From NCBI RefSeq assembly GCF_900451095.1, contig NZ_UGHV01000001.1:992001-1056000 (forward strand): a stretch of 64,000 nucleotides of DNA, read 5' to 3'. Source of the stretch: Helicobacter canis. Its GTDB lineage: Bacteria; Campylobacterota; Campylobacteria; Campylobacterales; Helicobacteraceae. The notes under the pieces are model-generated. The model was given only the letters and a program-made list of their open reading frames with translations, ran no database searches and was not told the origin of the DNA. This document shows positions 34,366 through 43,233 of the stretch, in pieces (position 1 is the first letter of the stretch; each line of letters starts with the position of its first letter). The translations under genes were made by a program, and so were the position numbers.

Positions 34366-36030
34366 CTATGCAAGTGCTAGATCAAGTGCGCGCATAGTCG
34401 CACCTGAAAGCCCCAAGCCATCGCGGACACCTAGTGCTAGCAAGGCTGCTTGCGGAAGCAAAAGTGTAGGTGTCTCGCTCGGGTCTCGCCCTATGCTTTT
34501 GGCACTTGTTTTTGCTAGGGTGCTAAATGCCCTAAAGAGTCCAAGACTAGAGACTACAAGCACATCTGCCCCTGCATCAATGCCGGCAAAGCGCATTCTA
34601 GCGGACTCTCTCAAATACCCCTCATAATTGTAAGTTTGTAAATGTGAGAAATCCTGCCTGCTCTCTATAATATCTAGCCACTTGCCCCCAAGTTTGCTTG
34701 CGATAGGCACATAGCGTGTGTGCAGGTCTTTGGCTGCGTTCATAATCTCTTCTTGCGTGAAGTTCGGTCCTGATAAATGCTTAAACACGCTCTTAGGCAG
34801 TGCCATAATACTTGGGTCAAACCCATACACCGCCTGCTGATTATCGATACGATCAAAGGCAAGCGTGCTAGGGTAGGCTGCAAGCTTAAGAGACTCTAGG
34901 AGAGAATCTCTCCCCCAAAGCTCGCTTTGATCGCTTGAGATGATGTCTTTTATATGTCGCACCGGGCTTATATCATAATCTATCTTGCCATATAATGCAC
35001 ACACTTCATCAAGCAGGGCTTGATCTCTTAGCAACGCATCTTGTGCAAAAAGCGCGGCATAGTAGCTCCCGCAATCGCCAAAGACCAAAACCGCCCTTTC
35101 TTTATCGGCAAGGGCGAGATTGTAGGCTATGTGCTTGATTAAGTCTTTTGGCTCAAGAATACGCCCAAAATACCCGCCAAGTGGGAGAAGCTTGCCTCTA
35201 GGGGTAATGACTTTATAGCCTAGTGCTTGTAGCAAGGATTTTGTGCTAGAGACAAGGGATTTTGCTTCATAATTTGCATAAGCGTCAAAGACAATGAAAG
35301 CTTTGTGATCTTGCTGGTCTAGGGCTTTTAGGGCTGTGATAGCAGAATCTGGGATAGGTGGTATGCGCATAGATTCTAGCTCATTGATCCACGCTCGCCC
35401 GCAGCCGGGGCACTGCCCAAAGCGTGCGACCTTGCTGATAAGAGAGTGGATCGTGCGTGTGATATGGGGGGCATTTGGCTTTTTTGTATAGATAAGGGCT
35501 TCTACGGGTGCGTAGCTCATCACGCCGCTTTGGGCATTGGCTAGAGTATGGATAAGTGTATCAAAGTGCTTGGGATAGCGCGTAAGCAGCCAATCTACAT
35601 AGAGGAAAAATCCATCGCCTAAGTAGGATTCATCGCTTTGCAGGGAAATGGTGTTTGCCCAAAGGTATTGATATAGCTCATAGCGATCGCTTGGAGTGAT
35701 GAAGCTATGCTTGTCAAAAAACCACCCATAGCGTGCAAACATCGCTTCTTTATCAAGGGCTAGATCCTTGCTCACATATCTCTGGCTTAATGGCTCAAGG
35801 CATAAATCTTTGCCAAATCTGCGCACGAGCTCATAGAGTGGCACATCATCAAAGACACAAAGCCCCTGCACCCTAAGCCCCATTGATGGGTCAAAGCCCA
35901 AGCCATCTATGCTTGCAAGTGCGCTAAATAGCGTGAGATTGCTGTCATAGAGTAAGGGGTATTTTTGGAAGTAGTATTCATAGCTACTTGTCGCACAAAA
36001 GCGGAAGATGGATAATTCTAATGTCTGCAT
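34366..36030 (-). CDS. Large Campylobacterota-type protein, SdhB/HdrB-like with lost cysteines (DUF5644-like)
   Basis: 554 residues. The N-terminal ~140 residues resemble the iron-sulfur subunit of succinate dehydrogenase/fumarate reductase (ferredoxin-like part then LCLEPLSQRYVSKDLALDKE), but the cluster cysteines are absent. The centre has GQCPGCGRAW, a possible zinc or Fe-S knuckle. The C-terminal ~300 residues recall HdrB/CCG-type domains (VLVFGDCGSYYAAL; final TLLLPQAALLALGVRDGLGL), again without the full Cys sets. I recall such proteins as conserved unknowns in Helicobacter/Campylobacter. It has its own TATAAT upstream. Function unknown; the ancestry is inferred from motif placement. 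Confidence 0.55.
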   Translation of the reverse strand: MQTLELSIFRFCATSSYEYYFQKYPLLYDSNLTLFSALASIDGLGFDPSMGLRVQGLCVFDDVPLYELVRRFGKDLCLEPLSQRYVSKDLALDKEAMFARYGWFFDKHSFITPSDRYELYQYLWANTISLQSDESYLGDGFFLYVDWLLTRYPKHFDTLIHTLANAQSGVMSYAPVEALIYTKKPNAPHITRTIHSLISKVARFGQCPGCGRAWINELESMRIPPIPDSAITALKALDQQDHKAFIVFDAYANYEAKSLVSSTKSLLQALGYKVITPRGKLLPLGGYFGRILEPKDLIKHIAYNLALADKERAVLVFGDCGSYYAALFAQDALLRDQALLDEVCALYGKIDYDISPVRHIKDIISSDQSELWGRDSLLESLKLAAYPSTLAFDRIDNQQAVYGFDPSIMALPKSVFKHLSGPNFTQEEIMNAAKDLHTRYVPIASKLGGKWLDIIESRQDFSHLQTYNYEGYLRESARMRFAGIDAGADVLVVSSLGLFRAFSTLAKTSAKSIGRDPSETPTLLLPQAALLALGVRDGLGLSGATMRALDLALA

Positions 36031-36051
36031 ATTGACTCCTATGAAGTTGGT

Positions 36052-36057
36052 ATTATA
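36052..36057 (-). promoter_or_regulatory. -10 element (TATAAT) of the 554-residue protein gene
   Basis: GCTATAATACC on the minus strand, 22 bases before the ATG at 36030, in the 61-base gap after the next gene upstream. Confidence 0.5.
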
Positions 36058-36091
36058 GCAATCCTTTTATAGCTTTGTGTGGCTTTTGGGA

Positions 36092-36628
36092 TCATTTGTT
36101 GTGATTATTGCCTTGGAGCTGGGCTAGCACTTTGGCATTATGGGTGTTTTGCAAGATTATTTGTAGGGATTGCTGCTCTTCTTTGCTGAAAGACTCTTCT
36201 GCAAAAGACTCTTGCTCATCGTGGTTTGGAGTATCAGTAGGGAAGATAAGCCTAGAATCCACCCTTGTAAAAAGCGCGCAATCATCGTGCGCAGTATCTT
36301 TGATAAATATCTGGCGGATCCCTCGCACACGCACGCTTACAAGCTCGCCTTCACCCCTAGGAGCTAGCCCCACGACAAAATGCACCGAGACTTGCCCTAG
36401 GGAATCTTGACGGATTTCTAAGGAGTCAAAGGTGCTGCCAGAGATGAGAAACTCTAAGCTCTTGCCAAGCTTTGTTGCTTGGCTTTTAGGGAGCGGTGGG
36501 TCAAATCGCACTTTGCTTGCATCGCACAAAAGCCCAAATTGCCTGCCGCTTTGCTGCAAAAATGTCAGCATTTGTGCGCAGTAGTGATCATAGAGTATTT
36601 CAAATGCTTGCGCGGGTGTGTATTGCAT
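36092..36628 (-). CDS. Conserved-type hypothetical protein
   Basis: 178 residues. The N-terminus is helical (AFEILYDHYCAQMLTFLQQ), the middle has beta strands (VSVHFVVGL, ELVSVRVRGIRQIFIK) and the C-terminus is acidic and then helical. I recognise no domain. It begins three bases after the pepF stop on the same strand, so the two are probably cotranscribed. One 11-bp word at 36252-36262 lies within it. Confidence 0.6.
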   Translation of the reverse strand: MQYTPAQAFEILYDHYCAQMLTFLQQSGRQFGLLCDASKVRFDPPLPKSQATKLGKSLEFLISGSTFDSLEIRQDSLGQVSVHFVVGLAPRGEGELVSVRVRGIRQIFIKDTAHDDCALFTRVDSRLIFPTDTPNHDEQESFAEESFSKEEQQSLQIILQNTHNAKVLAQLQGNNHNK

Positions 36629-36630
36629 AG

Positions 36631-38430
36631 TTAGCCTTTATATTTTAGCTTGCGCACTTTGTAGCCACTTGAGCATAAAAGCGCGTGAAATTCTTCTAGC
36701 ATAGATCGCACTTCTTGCATACCGATCTCCCAAAATGTCTCGCTCTGTATATCAAAGCCAAAGCTTTTGATAAGCGCACTTGGAGACTTGCTCCCCCCAG
36801 CACCAAGAAATGCCGTGTATCTCTCTACAAAATCAGGGCATTGCCCACTTTTATACAGCCCAAAGAGAGCTAGCACAAGCAGCTGCCCATAGCTATAAGC
36901 ATAGCAGTAAAAGGGCGAGTGGATAAAGTGGGGGATATAGCTCCACCACCGCGCATAGTTTTTGGTAAGCTCGACACTTTTGCCAAACATTTTGGCATTT
37001 TCTTCCTGCCAGATTCTATCAAAGTCTGCTACTTGCAGCTCGCCCTCTTCATTGTGGATCGCTCGCTCGAAATTTGTCATCACCACTTGGCGAAAGAGTG
37101 TTGAGAAAATATCTTCTAGCTTACCGGCATAAATCCCTAAAAGCTCCTTTTTGCTTAAAGTGGATTTTAGGTGGTCAAAGAGCAGCATCTCGCCAAAGAC
37201 TGAAGCGGTCTCTGCGGTGGTAAGAGGAGTATCATGGCTTAGTGTGCCGACTTTTTTGCTTAGCTCTTGGTGGATCATATGCCCAAATTCGTGGGCTATG
37301 GTGAAAGCATCGCGGCGATTGCCTGTCCAATTTAGCAGCACATAGGGGTGTGCGCTAGGCACGCTGCCGTGGCTAAAAGCTCCGCCGCGTTTGTTTGGCA
37401 TAGGGTGGGAGCTTACCCAGCCTTCAGCTAAGGCTTTTTCAATGATCGCGCCAAATTCTTTAGAAAACTCTTTGTAAGTTTGTGTAACAAGCCTTAAAGC
37501 TTCATTATAGCCCATACTTGTAGCACGAGAAAAAAGCGGCGCGTATCGGTCATAGTCTTTAAGCTTTACCCCCATAAGATCGGCTTTTATGCGGTAGTAA
37601 TTTTGCACGATAGCAAAGTTGCTATTTGTGGTCTCAATCATAGAATCCACGCTCTTTTGGCTGATGTGGTTGCTTAGGTGGCGTGGGGCTTCTTTGCTAG
37701 GATAGTTGCGTAATTTTGTGGTAATGGCTACATCTTTGCGCACCATATTTAAGATATAGCCTAGCAGGTGGCTAGAGTCTTTGAGACTTTTAGTAAAGGC
37801 TTTTTGCGCACTCTTGCGCTTGGTGCGTTTGGGATTATGCAGCTCTGCTAGCACTTCTTCTTCGCTTTGCTTGTGCTTGCCGATTTTTAGCGCGCTTAAA
37901 TGCTCATCAAAGAGCCTGCTAAAGGCACTCACGCCCACACTTGAAGTAGCGATCAATGCTTGCTCGGCACTTAAGGAGAGCTGGTAGGGCTTATGCTGTA
38001 AAAGGCTTTGTAGATAGAAGCTATGGCTTTTTGCCTGCTTGATGAAGTCCTGCTGGATTGTGGATTCTAGCTCGCAAAACTCTAGCTCGAAAAACACAAG
38101 TAAGCTATGGGCTTCATTGCTTTTAAGCTCGTATTGGGCGTAAATATCGCCCTTTTTTGTATCCTCTGCAAAGACCAAAAACGCATAGGTCATCACCTTG
38201 CTAATGCGCTCGATAAGCTCCTCATAAGCAAGCAATGCGCTATAAAAATCCTTAGCACTAAGGGTGGCAAGGGTGTTTTGATAGCGCTTTTGGAACGCTT
38301 TGGCTTGCTTATGTGTCGCAGCGAGATAATCGTGTGCTTGCTTGGTGCTAGCAAAAAGCGCGTTTAAGTCCCAATTATGCTGGGTTTCTTGTATCTTGCG
38401 TGGGGGTTGTGGTTTTGCTGATTTTGCCAT
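36631..38430 (-). CDS. pepF: Oligoendopeptidase F (M3 family metallopeptidase)
   Basis: The start is set at ATG 38430 (599 residues); an upstream ATG at 38499 lies inside hypF and upstream of the TACAAT promoter. The zinc motif HEFGHMIH with the downstream Glu (TAETASVFGE) is intact, as are the SAKDFYSALLAYEEL region of the helical N-terminal domain and the C-terminal FHSPFYCYAYSYGQLL-type segment typical of PepF. It cleaves short peptides in the cytoplasm. Length is normal for the family. Confidence 0.93.
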   Translation of the reverse strand: MAKSAKPQPPRKIQETQHNWDLNALFASTKQAHDYLAATHKQAKAFQKRYQNTLATLSAKDFYSALLAYEELIERISKVMTYAFLVFAEDTKKGDIYAQYELKSNEAHSLLVFFELEFCELESTIQQDFIKQAKSHSFYLQSLLQHKPYQLSLSAEQALIATSSVGVSAFSRLFDEHLSALKIGKHKQSEEEVLAELHNPKRTKRKSAQKAFTKSLKDSSHLLGYILNMVRKDVAITTKLRNYPSKEAPRHLSNHISQKSVDSMIETTNSNFAIVQNYYRIKADLMGVKLKDYDRYAPLFSRATSMGYNEALRLVTQTYKEFSKEFGAIIEKALAEGWVSSHPMPNKRGGAFSHGSVPSAHPYVLLNWTGNRRDAFTIAHEFGHMIHQELSKKVGTLSHDTPLTTAETASVFGEMLLFDHLKSTLSKKELLGIYAGKLEDIFSTLFRQVVMTNFERAIHNEEGELQVADFDRIWQEENAKMFGKSVELTKNYARWWSYIPHFIHSPFYCYAYSYGQLLVLALFGLYKSGQCPDFVERYTAFLGAGGSKSPSALIKSFGFDIQSETFWEIGMQEVRSMLEEFHALLCSSGYKVRKLKYKG

Positions 38431-38443
38431 TGGGTGTGCCTTT

Positions 38444-40963
38444 TTATCGTGGGTTGGGATATTGTAGCATAACTCTGCTAGCAAAGATTGCTTGCCCAAA
38501 GGCTATGCCCCCATCATTGCAAGGCACAAGCGTGTGGTAGCTGTATGTAATGCCGCTTTCTTTTAGCATTGATCCTAAAATCTCGCATAAAAGCTTGTTT
38601 TGAAACACACCCCCACTTAGCCCCACGCGTATGCCATCTGCTATGATCCTTAGGGCAAAGGATTTGGCTATATGGGCTAGAGTGTAGAGAAATTTATAGG
38701 CGATATGTGCCTTTGTGGCAAAAGTGGATTCTAGGGTAGATTCTTGGGTGGCAAAGCTAGATTCTAGGGCAAGGACATCATCACAAATTGCAGCGATCAT
38801 CTCCTGCCATTGGATAATGCCAGAATGTGTGATTGTATAGGGATAGGGGTCTTTGGTAGGTGCTTCTTGCGCTATGGATTCTAGCAGTGCGCCTGCTTGC
38901 CCTTGATAGGTGATAGAATCCACCAGCCCTAGCAAATGCGCCACGCCATCGATGAGCCTGCCCACCGAGCTTGTCGTATGCCCCACAGGTGGCTTTAGCT
39001 CCGCTAGGGCGATGAGCGGTGGCTCTAAGATCTGCTCATAGCGTGCTATCATCGCGCTATGCCCTGCGCACTTTGCTAGGATATAGGCGATCCTTTTAGG
39101 CTCTGTGATAGCTCTCTCTCCGCCAAGCAGAGCAAAGGGCATAAAATGCCCCACTCGCGCAATCTCCTTACAATCCCCAAGCAAAAACTCTCCCCCCCAG
39201 ATACTCCCATCTGCCCCAAGCCCGCTCCCGTCCCATACAATGCTCAAAATCCGCTCTGTTTCATCGCGTGCCATTTCGCCCCAGATCGCGCAGTGATGGG
39301 CGTGGTGGTGATAGAGACTAAGATGTGTGGCACTATGCTCTTTGGCGAGATTGTGGGCTAGGGTGGTTGTCTCAAAGCGGGGGTGTGTATCGCTTATGAT
39401 AAGCGTGGGGGCTGGGATATGGGGCAAGAAGACAGAGAGATTATCTTCTAAACGCGCTAGAGATTTAGGGCTTTGCAAGCTGCCCAGATAGGGCGTTAGG
39501 ATAGCGTGTGTGGCAGTGGCTAGAGTGGGGGTGATCTTCTCTCCTGCACCTAGGGCGATGATACTTCTAGAATCTAGGGGGGCAGTGTTTGTGCAGGGCA
39601 GGGGCGTGATATGTGGGGTCTGCCCTCTTGCTAGGCGGATAGGGCGGATTTGCGAGTCGATGTAACGCACGATAGAATCATCAATGCCGTGCAAAATCTC
39701 TCTATCAATATCTAGCACATAAGGCGTGATATGCGCTAGGCTTGCGGCTTCTTGGGCGGTGGTGATGATAGGCTGGCTTTCTAGATTGGCACTTGTGTAG
39801 ATGATGGGATTGGGGAAAATATCGAGCAAGAGGTGGTGTAAGGGGGTGTTGGCAAGCACAATACCGATAGTGTTTAGTTCGGGCTTTTGGGGTTTTGGCG
39901 TTGGCTTTGCTTTGGATTTTATGCGTGCTAGCACAATCGGCGCAGCAAGCGAAGTAAGCGCATCTTCTTCCTCCTTGCACAAGTCCGCTAGCTCTCGCGC
40001 TTGCGCTAAGTTTTTACACATTATCGCAAAGGGCTTGTGTGGTCGATTTTTGCGCTCTCTTAGGCGCGCTATGGCTTGCTCATTTGCACTATCGCAAATA
40101 AGCGCAAACCCCCCAAGCCCCTTGATACACACGATCTCCCCTTGAGCCAAAAGCCTAGCACATAGCTCAATGCCCGCATAATTCCTAGCAAGCACGCTAT
40201 TTGTCCTAGAATCCACCAGCCTAAGCTCGATACTACAAGCATTGCACGAAATGGGCTGGGCGTGGTAGAAGCGGCTGCTTGGCGTGCGGAAGTCCTGCTT
40301 GCAAGCAGCACACAAGGGGAAGCCGCGCATACTCGTGCGCGCTCTGTCATAGGGCAGGGAGTCGATAATGCTATATCTCGCGCCGCAGTTGGTGCAAGCG
40401 CAGAGGTGGTAGTGGTAGAAGCGTGAGGTGGGGGAGAAAATCTCTTGCAAGCAGTCATTGCAAGTCGCGCTATCAGTGGGGATAGTGGGGAGTGTGGGGC
40501 TAATGCTAGGCGAATTGGGCGAGTGATTAGGCAAATGATTAGGCGAGCAAGGGGATAGATGTGTAGATAGATATGAGGGCAAAATGTGAAATTGCGCTTG
40601 CAAGGCGGAGAGATCAATAGCAGCTAGGCTTGGGATTATTGAAAAAGCCTTATATAAAGGATAGATAGCAATATGGCTAATGGAAGCAAGCGCAGGGAGT
40701 TTAGGGAGCAAGCTATCAAGCAAGCGCATACTAGATTCTAGCGCGCTAGGATCTAGCAAGGCAGTCGCACACGGATAGAAGCGGACAAGGCGCATAGGCT
40801 TAATGGCTCTTAGCTTTAGGTGTTTTTTTGGGCTTATAAGGACAATGGCATTGCTATGGTCGTTATACACCCCTCCACACAGCCCAAGCTCTGTGGCAGT
40901 GCGATACACAAGCGGGCGGAATCCCACGCCCTGCACCACTCCGCAAAATCGCAAAACTACCAT
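38444..40963 (-). CDS. hypF: Carbamoyltransferase HypF, [NiFe]-hydrogenase maturation
   Basis: 839 residues with the four HypF parts in order: acylphosphatase (FCGVVQGVGFRPLVYR, residues 6-21), a double zinc-finger region (CNDCLQEIF, CACTNCGARYS, CAACKQDF, CNACS), a YrdC-like domain (VCIKGLGGFALICDS) and a Kae1-like domain with HHHAHHCAIWGE and a final SGGVFQNKLLCE. It makes the cyanide ligands of the hydrogenase active site from carbamoyl phosphate with HypE. A long Ser/Pro/His-rich segment (about 130-165) and LESTF duplications near residue 740 make it longer than the usual ~750. A C7 run (39192-39198) is in frame. Confidence 0.94.
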   Translation of the reverse strand: MVVLRFCGVVQGVGFRPLVYRTATELGLCGGVYNDHSNAIVLISPKKHLKLRAIKPMRLVRFYPCATALLDPSALESSMRLLDSLLPKLPALASISHIAIYPLYKAFSIIPSLAAIDLSALQAQFHILPSYLSTHLSPCSPNHLPNHSPNSPSISPTLPTIPTDSATCNDCLQEIFSPTSRFYHYHLCACTNCGARYSIIDSLPYDRARTSMRGFPLCAACKQDFRTPSSRFYHAQPISCNACSIELRLVDSRTNSVLARNYAGIELCARLLAQGEIVCIKGLGGFALICDSANEQAIARLRERKNRPHKPFAIMCKNLAQARELADLCKEEEDALTSLAAPIVLARIKSKAKPTPKPQKPELNTIGIVLANTPLHHLLLDIFPNPIIYTSANLESQPIITTAQEAASLAHITPYVLDIDREILHGIDDSIVRYIDSQIRPIRLARGQTPHITPLPCTNTAPLDSRSIIALGAGEKITPTLATATHAILTPYLGSLQSPKSLARLEDNLSVFLPHIPAPTLIISDTHPRFETTTLAHNLAKEHSATHLSLYHHHAHHCAIWGEMARDETERILSIVWDGSGLGADGSIWGGEFLLGDCKEIARVGHFMPFALLGGERAITEPKRIAYILAKCAGHSAMIARYEQILEPPLIALAELKPPVGHTTSSVGRLIDGVAHLLGLVDSITYQGQAGALLESIAQEAPTKDPYPYTITHSGIIQWQEMIAAICDDVLALESSFATQESTLESTFATKAHIAYKFLYTLAHIAKSFALRIIADGIRVGLSGGVFQNKLLCEILGSMLKESGITYSYHTLVPCNDGGIAFGQAIFASRVMLQYPNPR
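38461..38466 (-). promoter_or_regulatory. -10 element (TACAAT) of pepF
   Basis: GCTACAATATCC on the minus strand, about 30 bases before ATG 38430, overlapping the last codons of hypF. It argues against the longer pepF start at 38499. Confidence 0.5.
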
Positions 40964-40983
40964 AGCAAACCACCACAGCTACA

Positions 40984-43098
40984 TCAGTAAAGCTGCATAC
41001 TCACGCAATGCAAGCTGCCGTGCCACTCAATGAGCGTGCGAGCATTGACCCCTAGCACTGCTCTATCAGGCAAGGCTGCTTGGAGCAGCTGCAAGGCTTG
41101 CGTGTCGTTTGGGTCATTATAGAGTGGCACAAGCAACGCACCATTGACAAAGAGAAAATTCGCATAGCTAGCAGGCAGCCGCTCGCCACTCTCATCATAA
41201 ATCGCGCTCACAAAAGGCAGGCGGCAGAGTGTATAAGGGCTACCATCAGCTTGCCTAAAGGCTAGGATCTCTTGCTCCATTGCTTGCAGGGCGTGGTAGT
41301 GAGGGTCACTCTCATCATCGCAGCTAATGTAGGCGATCGTATCTGGGGCTATGAAGCGTGCTAGCATATCGATATGGCTATCAGTATCATCGCCTTGTAA
41401 AAAGCCATTTTCTAGCCATAGCACGCGCGTCGCCCCTAAGGTGTGGCAGAGGGTGGATTGTATCTCTGCTTTGGTGTAGGTGGGGTTGCGGTTTGGCTCT
41501 AGCAGGCAGGTGGTGGTAGTCAGGATCGTGCCTAAGCCATCAGTATCAATGCTCCCGCCCTCTAAGATAAAGGGGATCGACTCTAGCGGAGATGACCCTA
41601 GCGCACCGAGATGATGTAGGGATTTGGTGATTTGGTTGTCAAAATTGCTGGGGTATTTTAGCCCCCAGCCGTTGAAGTGAAAATCTAGCAAGAGATTTTG
41701 CTTAGAGTCCATTACTTCACAGGTGATTACCCCAAAATCTCTCGCCCAAGTATCGTTTGTCGGCACAAAGGCTAGCGTGATTGTAGCACTAAGGGCGTGC
41801 GTGGTGTAGGGCGTGAGTGGGGGTATATCTGCGCCAAAGTGCTGGCATAGCACCGCTAGCCCTTGCGTATCGTGCGTATCTATGCACACAAGCACGCGCT
41901 CAAAGGCGATAATGGATTCTATGATGTGTAAAAAGCACTGCCTAGCTTGGTCTATCTTGCTTGCCCAATCGCTCCTAGTATGTGGAAATGCAAGTAAGAT
42001 GGCAGATTGCTGCTCCCACTCTGCTTTAAGTCGTAGTTTGAACTTTTTTTGAGCAGTGTGCTTGGCTTGGTTTTCTAAAGAAACTGCGCGTTGCTTGTTT
42101 TCTAAAGAAACTGCGCTTCGCTTGTTTTCTAAAAAAGCTACGCTTTGCGATTCTTCGGCATTGTTTAAAAAAGTGGATTCTAGGTTGTGCGTTTTTTGTG
42201 TGTTGTTTGTATGGATTGCCACGCCTTGCTGTCGCAAGGCTCGCAATGACAAAAAAAAGGTTTGCTTACTAGAATCCACTTTTTGCGATGTTTTTACATT
42301 TTTGGCGTTTTTGCTGTCATTGCGAGCGGATTGAAAATCCGCGTGGCAATCCATAAATTCTGCGTTAGCAGAATAATCATTACTAGAATCCGCTTTCGCG
42401 AATTTATGGATCGCCACGACTTCCTTGCGGAAGTCTCGCGATGACAAAAAGGTGGAGTCGGCTTGCTTGTGTAGATTTTGCGCGTTTAAGCTAGAATCCA
42501 CTTTTTCTAAAGAAGCATCGGCACAGCCTAAGCGGTATCCCTTGTTTTCTAAAGAAACTGCGCGTTGCGATTTTTCGGCATTGTTTAAAAAAGTGGATTC
42601 TAGGTTTTGTGTCTTTGTTTTTGTGGATTGCCACGAAAATCCTTGCGGATTTTCTCGCAATGACAAAAAAAAGGTTTGCTTACTAGAATCCACTTTTTTA
42701 CTTTGTGGCTGCTTTTGATTTTCGGTGGATTTTTTACACGAGGCACGATTATCTTTCTCAAGGATTCTAGGAGTTCTAAAAAAACCTGCTGCGGCTTCGC
42801 CTTGCACCGCTGTCGCTTGTTTTCTAAAGAAGCTTCGCTTTGCGGTGGGGCTTTTGGAGTTTTTTAGGGATTTACTAAAGAAACCTGCTTGCGTGCCCCC
42901 GCCTTGCACCGCTTTGCTTGTTTTGGGGGCAGAGCAAGAGTCTGCGGCTGCCTCCAAATCCCCAAAATCTGCGGAATGCCTACCCAAAACAAGCAACGCG
43001 CTCGGCGTTAGCCGATGTTTCTTTAGTAAAGCCCAATCCCTCCCAAGCAAAGCCCAATCCCCCCTAGAATCCTTATTTTTACAGACAGCTTGCTCCAT
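40984..43098 (-). CDS. aguA: Agmatine deiminase with ~355-residue repeat-derived N-terminal region
   Basis: The last 348 residues are a complete agmatine deiminase/peptidylarginine-deiminase-fold enzyme: NDTWARDFG, FILEGGSIDTDG, QGDDTDSHIDMLARF and the catalytic HGSLHC near the C-terminus. It converts agmatine to N-carbamoylputrescine. Start ATG 43098 has an ideal site (AAGGAGAATT) and a TACAAT 36 bases upstream, but between codon ~7 and LKAEWEQQ lie about 350 codons of repeat modules without a stop. These include LVLGRHSADF, three 9-residue SLENK units, LESTF/KVDSS words and WQSTKTKTQ segments. The gene's own start signals and its catalytic domain are in the same frame. Whether the leader is translated, removed or bypassed by an internal start is unknown. 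Confidence 0.9.
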   Translation of the reverse strand: MEQAVCKNKDSRGDWALLGRDWALLKKHRLTPSALLVLGRHSADFGDLEAAADSCSAPKTSKAVQGGGTQAGFFSKSLKNSKSPTAKRSFFRKQATAVQGEAAAGFFRTPRILEKDNRASCKKSTENQKQPQSKKVDSSKQTFFLSLRENPQGFSWQSTKTKTQNLESTFLNNAEKSQRAVSLENKGYRLGCADASLEKVDSSLNAQNLHKQADSTFLSSRDFRKEVVAIHKFAKADSSNDYSANAEFMDCHADFQSARNDSKNAKNVKTSQKVDSSKQTFFLSLRALRQQGVAIHTNNTQKTHNLESTFLNNAEESQSVAFLENKRSAVSLENKQRAVSLENQAKHTAQKKFKLRLKAEWEQQSAILLAFPHTRSDWASKIDQARQCFLHIIESIIAFERVLVCIDTHDTQGLAVLCQHFGADIPPLTPYTTHALSATITLAFVPTNDTWARDFGVITCEVMDSKQNLLLDFHFNGWGLKYPSNFDNQITKSLHHLGALGSSPLESIPFILEGGSIDTDGLGTILTTTTCLLEPNRNPTYTKAEIQSTLCHTLGATRVLWLENGFLQGDDTDSHIDMLARFIAPDTIAYISCDDESDPHYHALQAMEQEILAFRQADGSPYTLCRLPFVSAIYDESGERLPASYANFLFVNGALLVPLYNDPNDTQALQLLQAALPDRAVLGVNARTLIEWHGSLHCVSMQLY
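42056..43080. repeat. Kilobase-long mosaic of repeats in the 5' part of the agmatine deiminase gene
   Basis: It contains five exact 11-bp words (42173, 42269, 42491, 42593, 42683), four GTCATTGCGAG-type hairpins (42212-42250, 42315-42353, 42407-42445, 42624-42664), several TTTCTAAAGAAAC units and a TTTTGGGTAGGCATTCCGCAG-like module. Several reading frames on both strands stay open through it (for example 42725-43225 on the plus strand). I regard those as consequences of the repeats and not as genes. Confidence 0.9.
42071..42150. repeat. 27-bp tandem repeat, about three units
   Basis: Units begin at 42071, 42098 and 42125. Each starts TTTTCTAAAGAAACTGCGC and ends with GCTTG; the third is shorter and diverged. 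27 bp equals nine codons, so unit number can change without altering the frame. On the minus strand each unit reads SLENK(Q/R)xAV. Confidence 0.85.
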
Positions 43099-43133
43099 AA
43101 TTCTCCTTATAAACAAGGCAAGTATTAGGCGAT

Positions 43134-43139
43134 ATTGTA
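43134..43139 (-). promoter_or_regulatory. -10 element (TACAAT) of the agmatine deiminase gene
   Basis: GCTACAATATCG on the minus strand lies 36 bases before ATG 43098. It makes the more distal in-frame ATG at 43143 impossible from this promoter and supports 43098 as the true start, ahead of the repeat mosaic. Confidence 0.5.
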
Positions 43140-43197
43140 GCAAAGCGCGGTGCGATTTTTGGCGCGGTTTTAAAGAAAAAGCTAGGAAAGCTTTTGT

Positions 43198-43203
43198 TAC
43201 AAT
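43198..43203 (+). promoter_or_regulatory. -10 element (TACAAT) of dnaB
   Basis: TTGTTACAATCTGC ends 30 bases before the dnaB ATG at 43234, with TTAAGGAC as the ribosome site in between. Divergent from the agmatine deiminase promoter. Confidence 0.5.
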
Positions 43204-43233
43204 CTGCTCTTTATTAGACTCTTAAGGACAAGT

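Noticed and set aside
40069-40617. 182-residue minus-strand frame overlapping hypF
   Set aside because: It overlaps the zinc-finger and YrdC parts of HypF in another frame; composition is Arg/Ser/Ala-rich as expected of a shadow frame.
42056-43080. CRISPR array, suggested by many short repeats
   Set aside because: Repeat units have unequal lengths and spacings, occur in both orientations, are shared among distant loci and lie inside a coding frame. There are no cas genes.
42725-43225. 166-residue open frame on the plus strand opposite the agmatine deiminase leader
   Set aside because: It consists of the complement of repeat modules, has no ribosome site and overlaps both divergent promoters; the minus-strand frame continues into a real enzyme.
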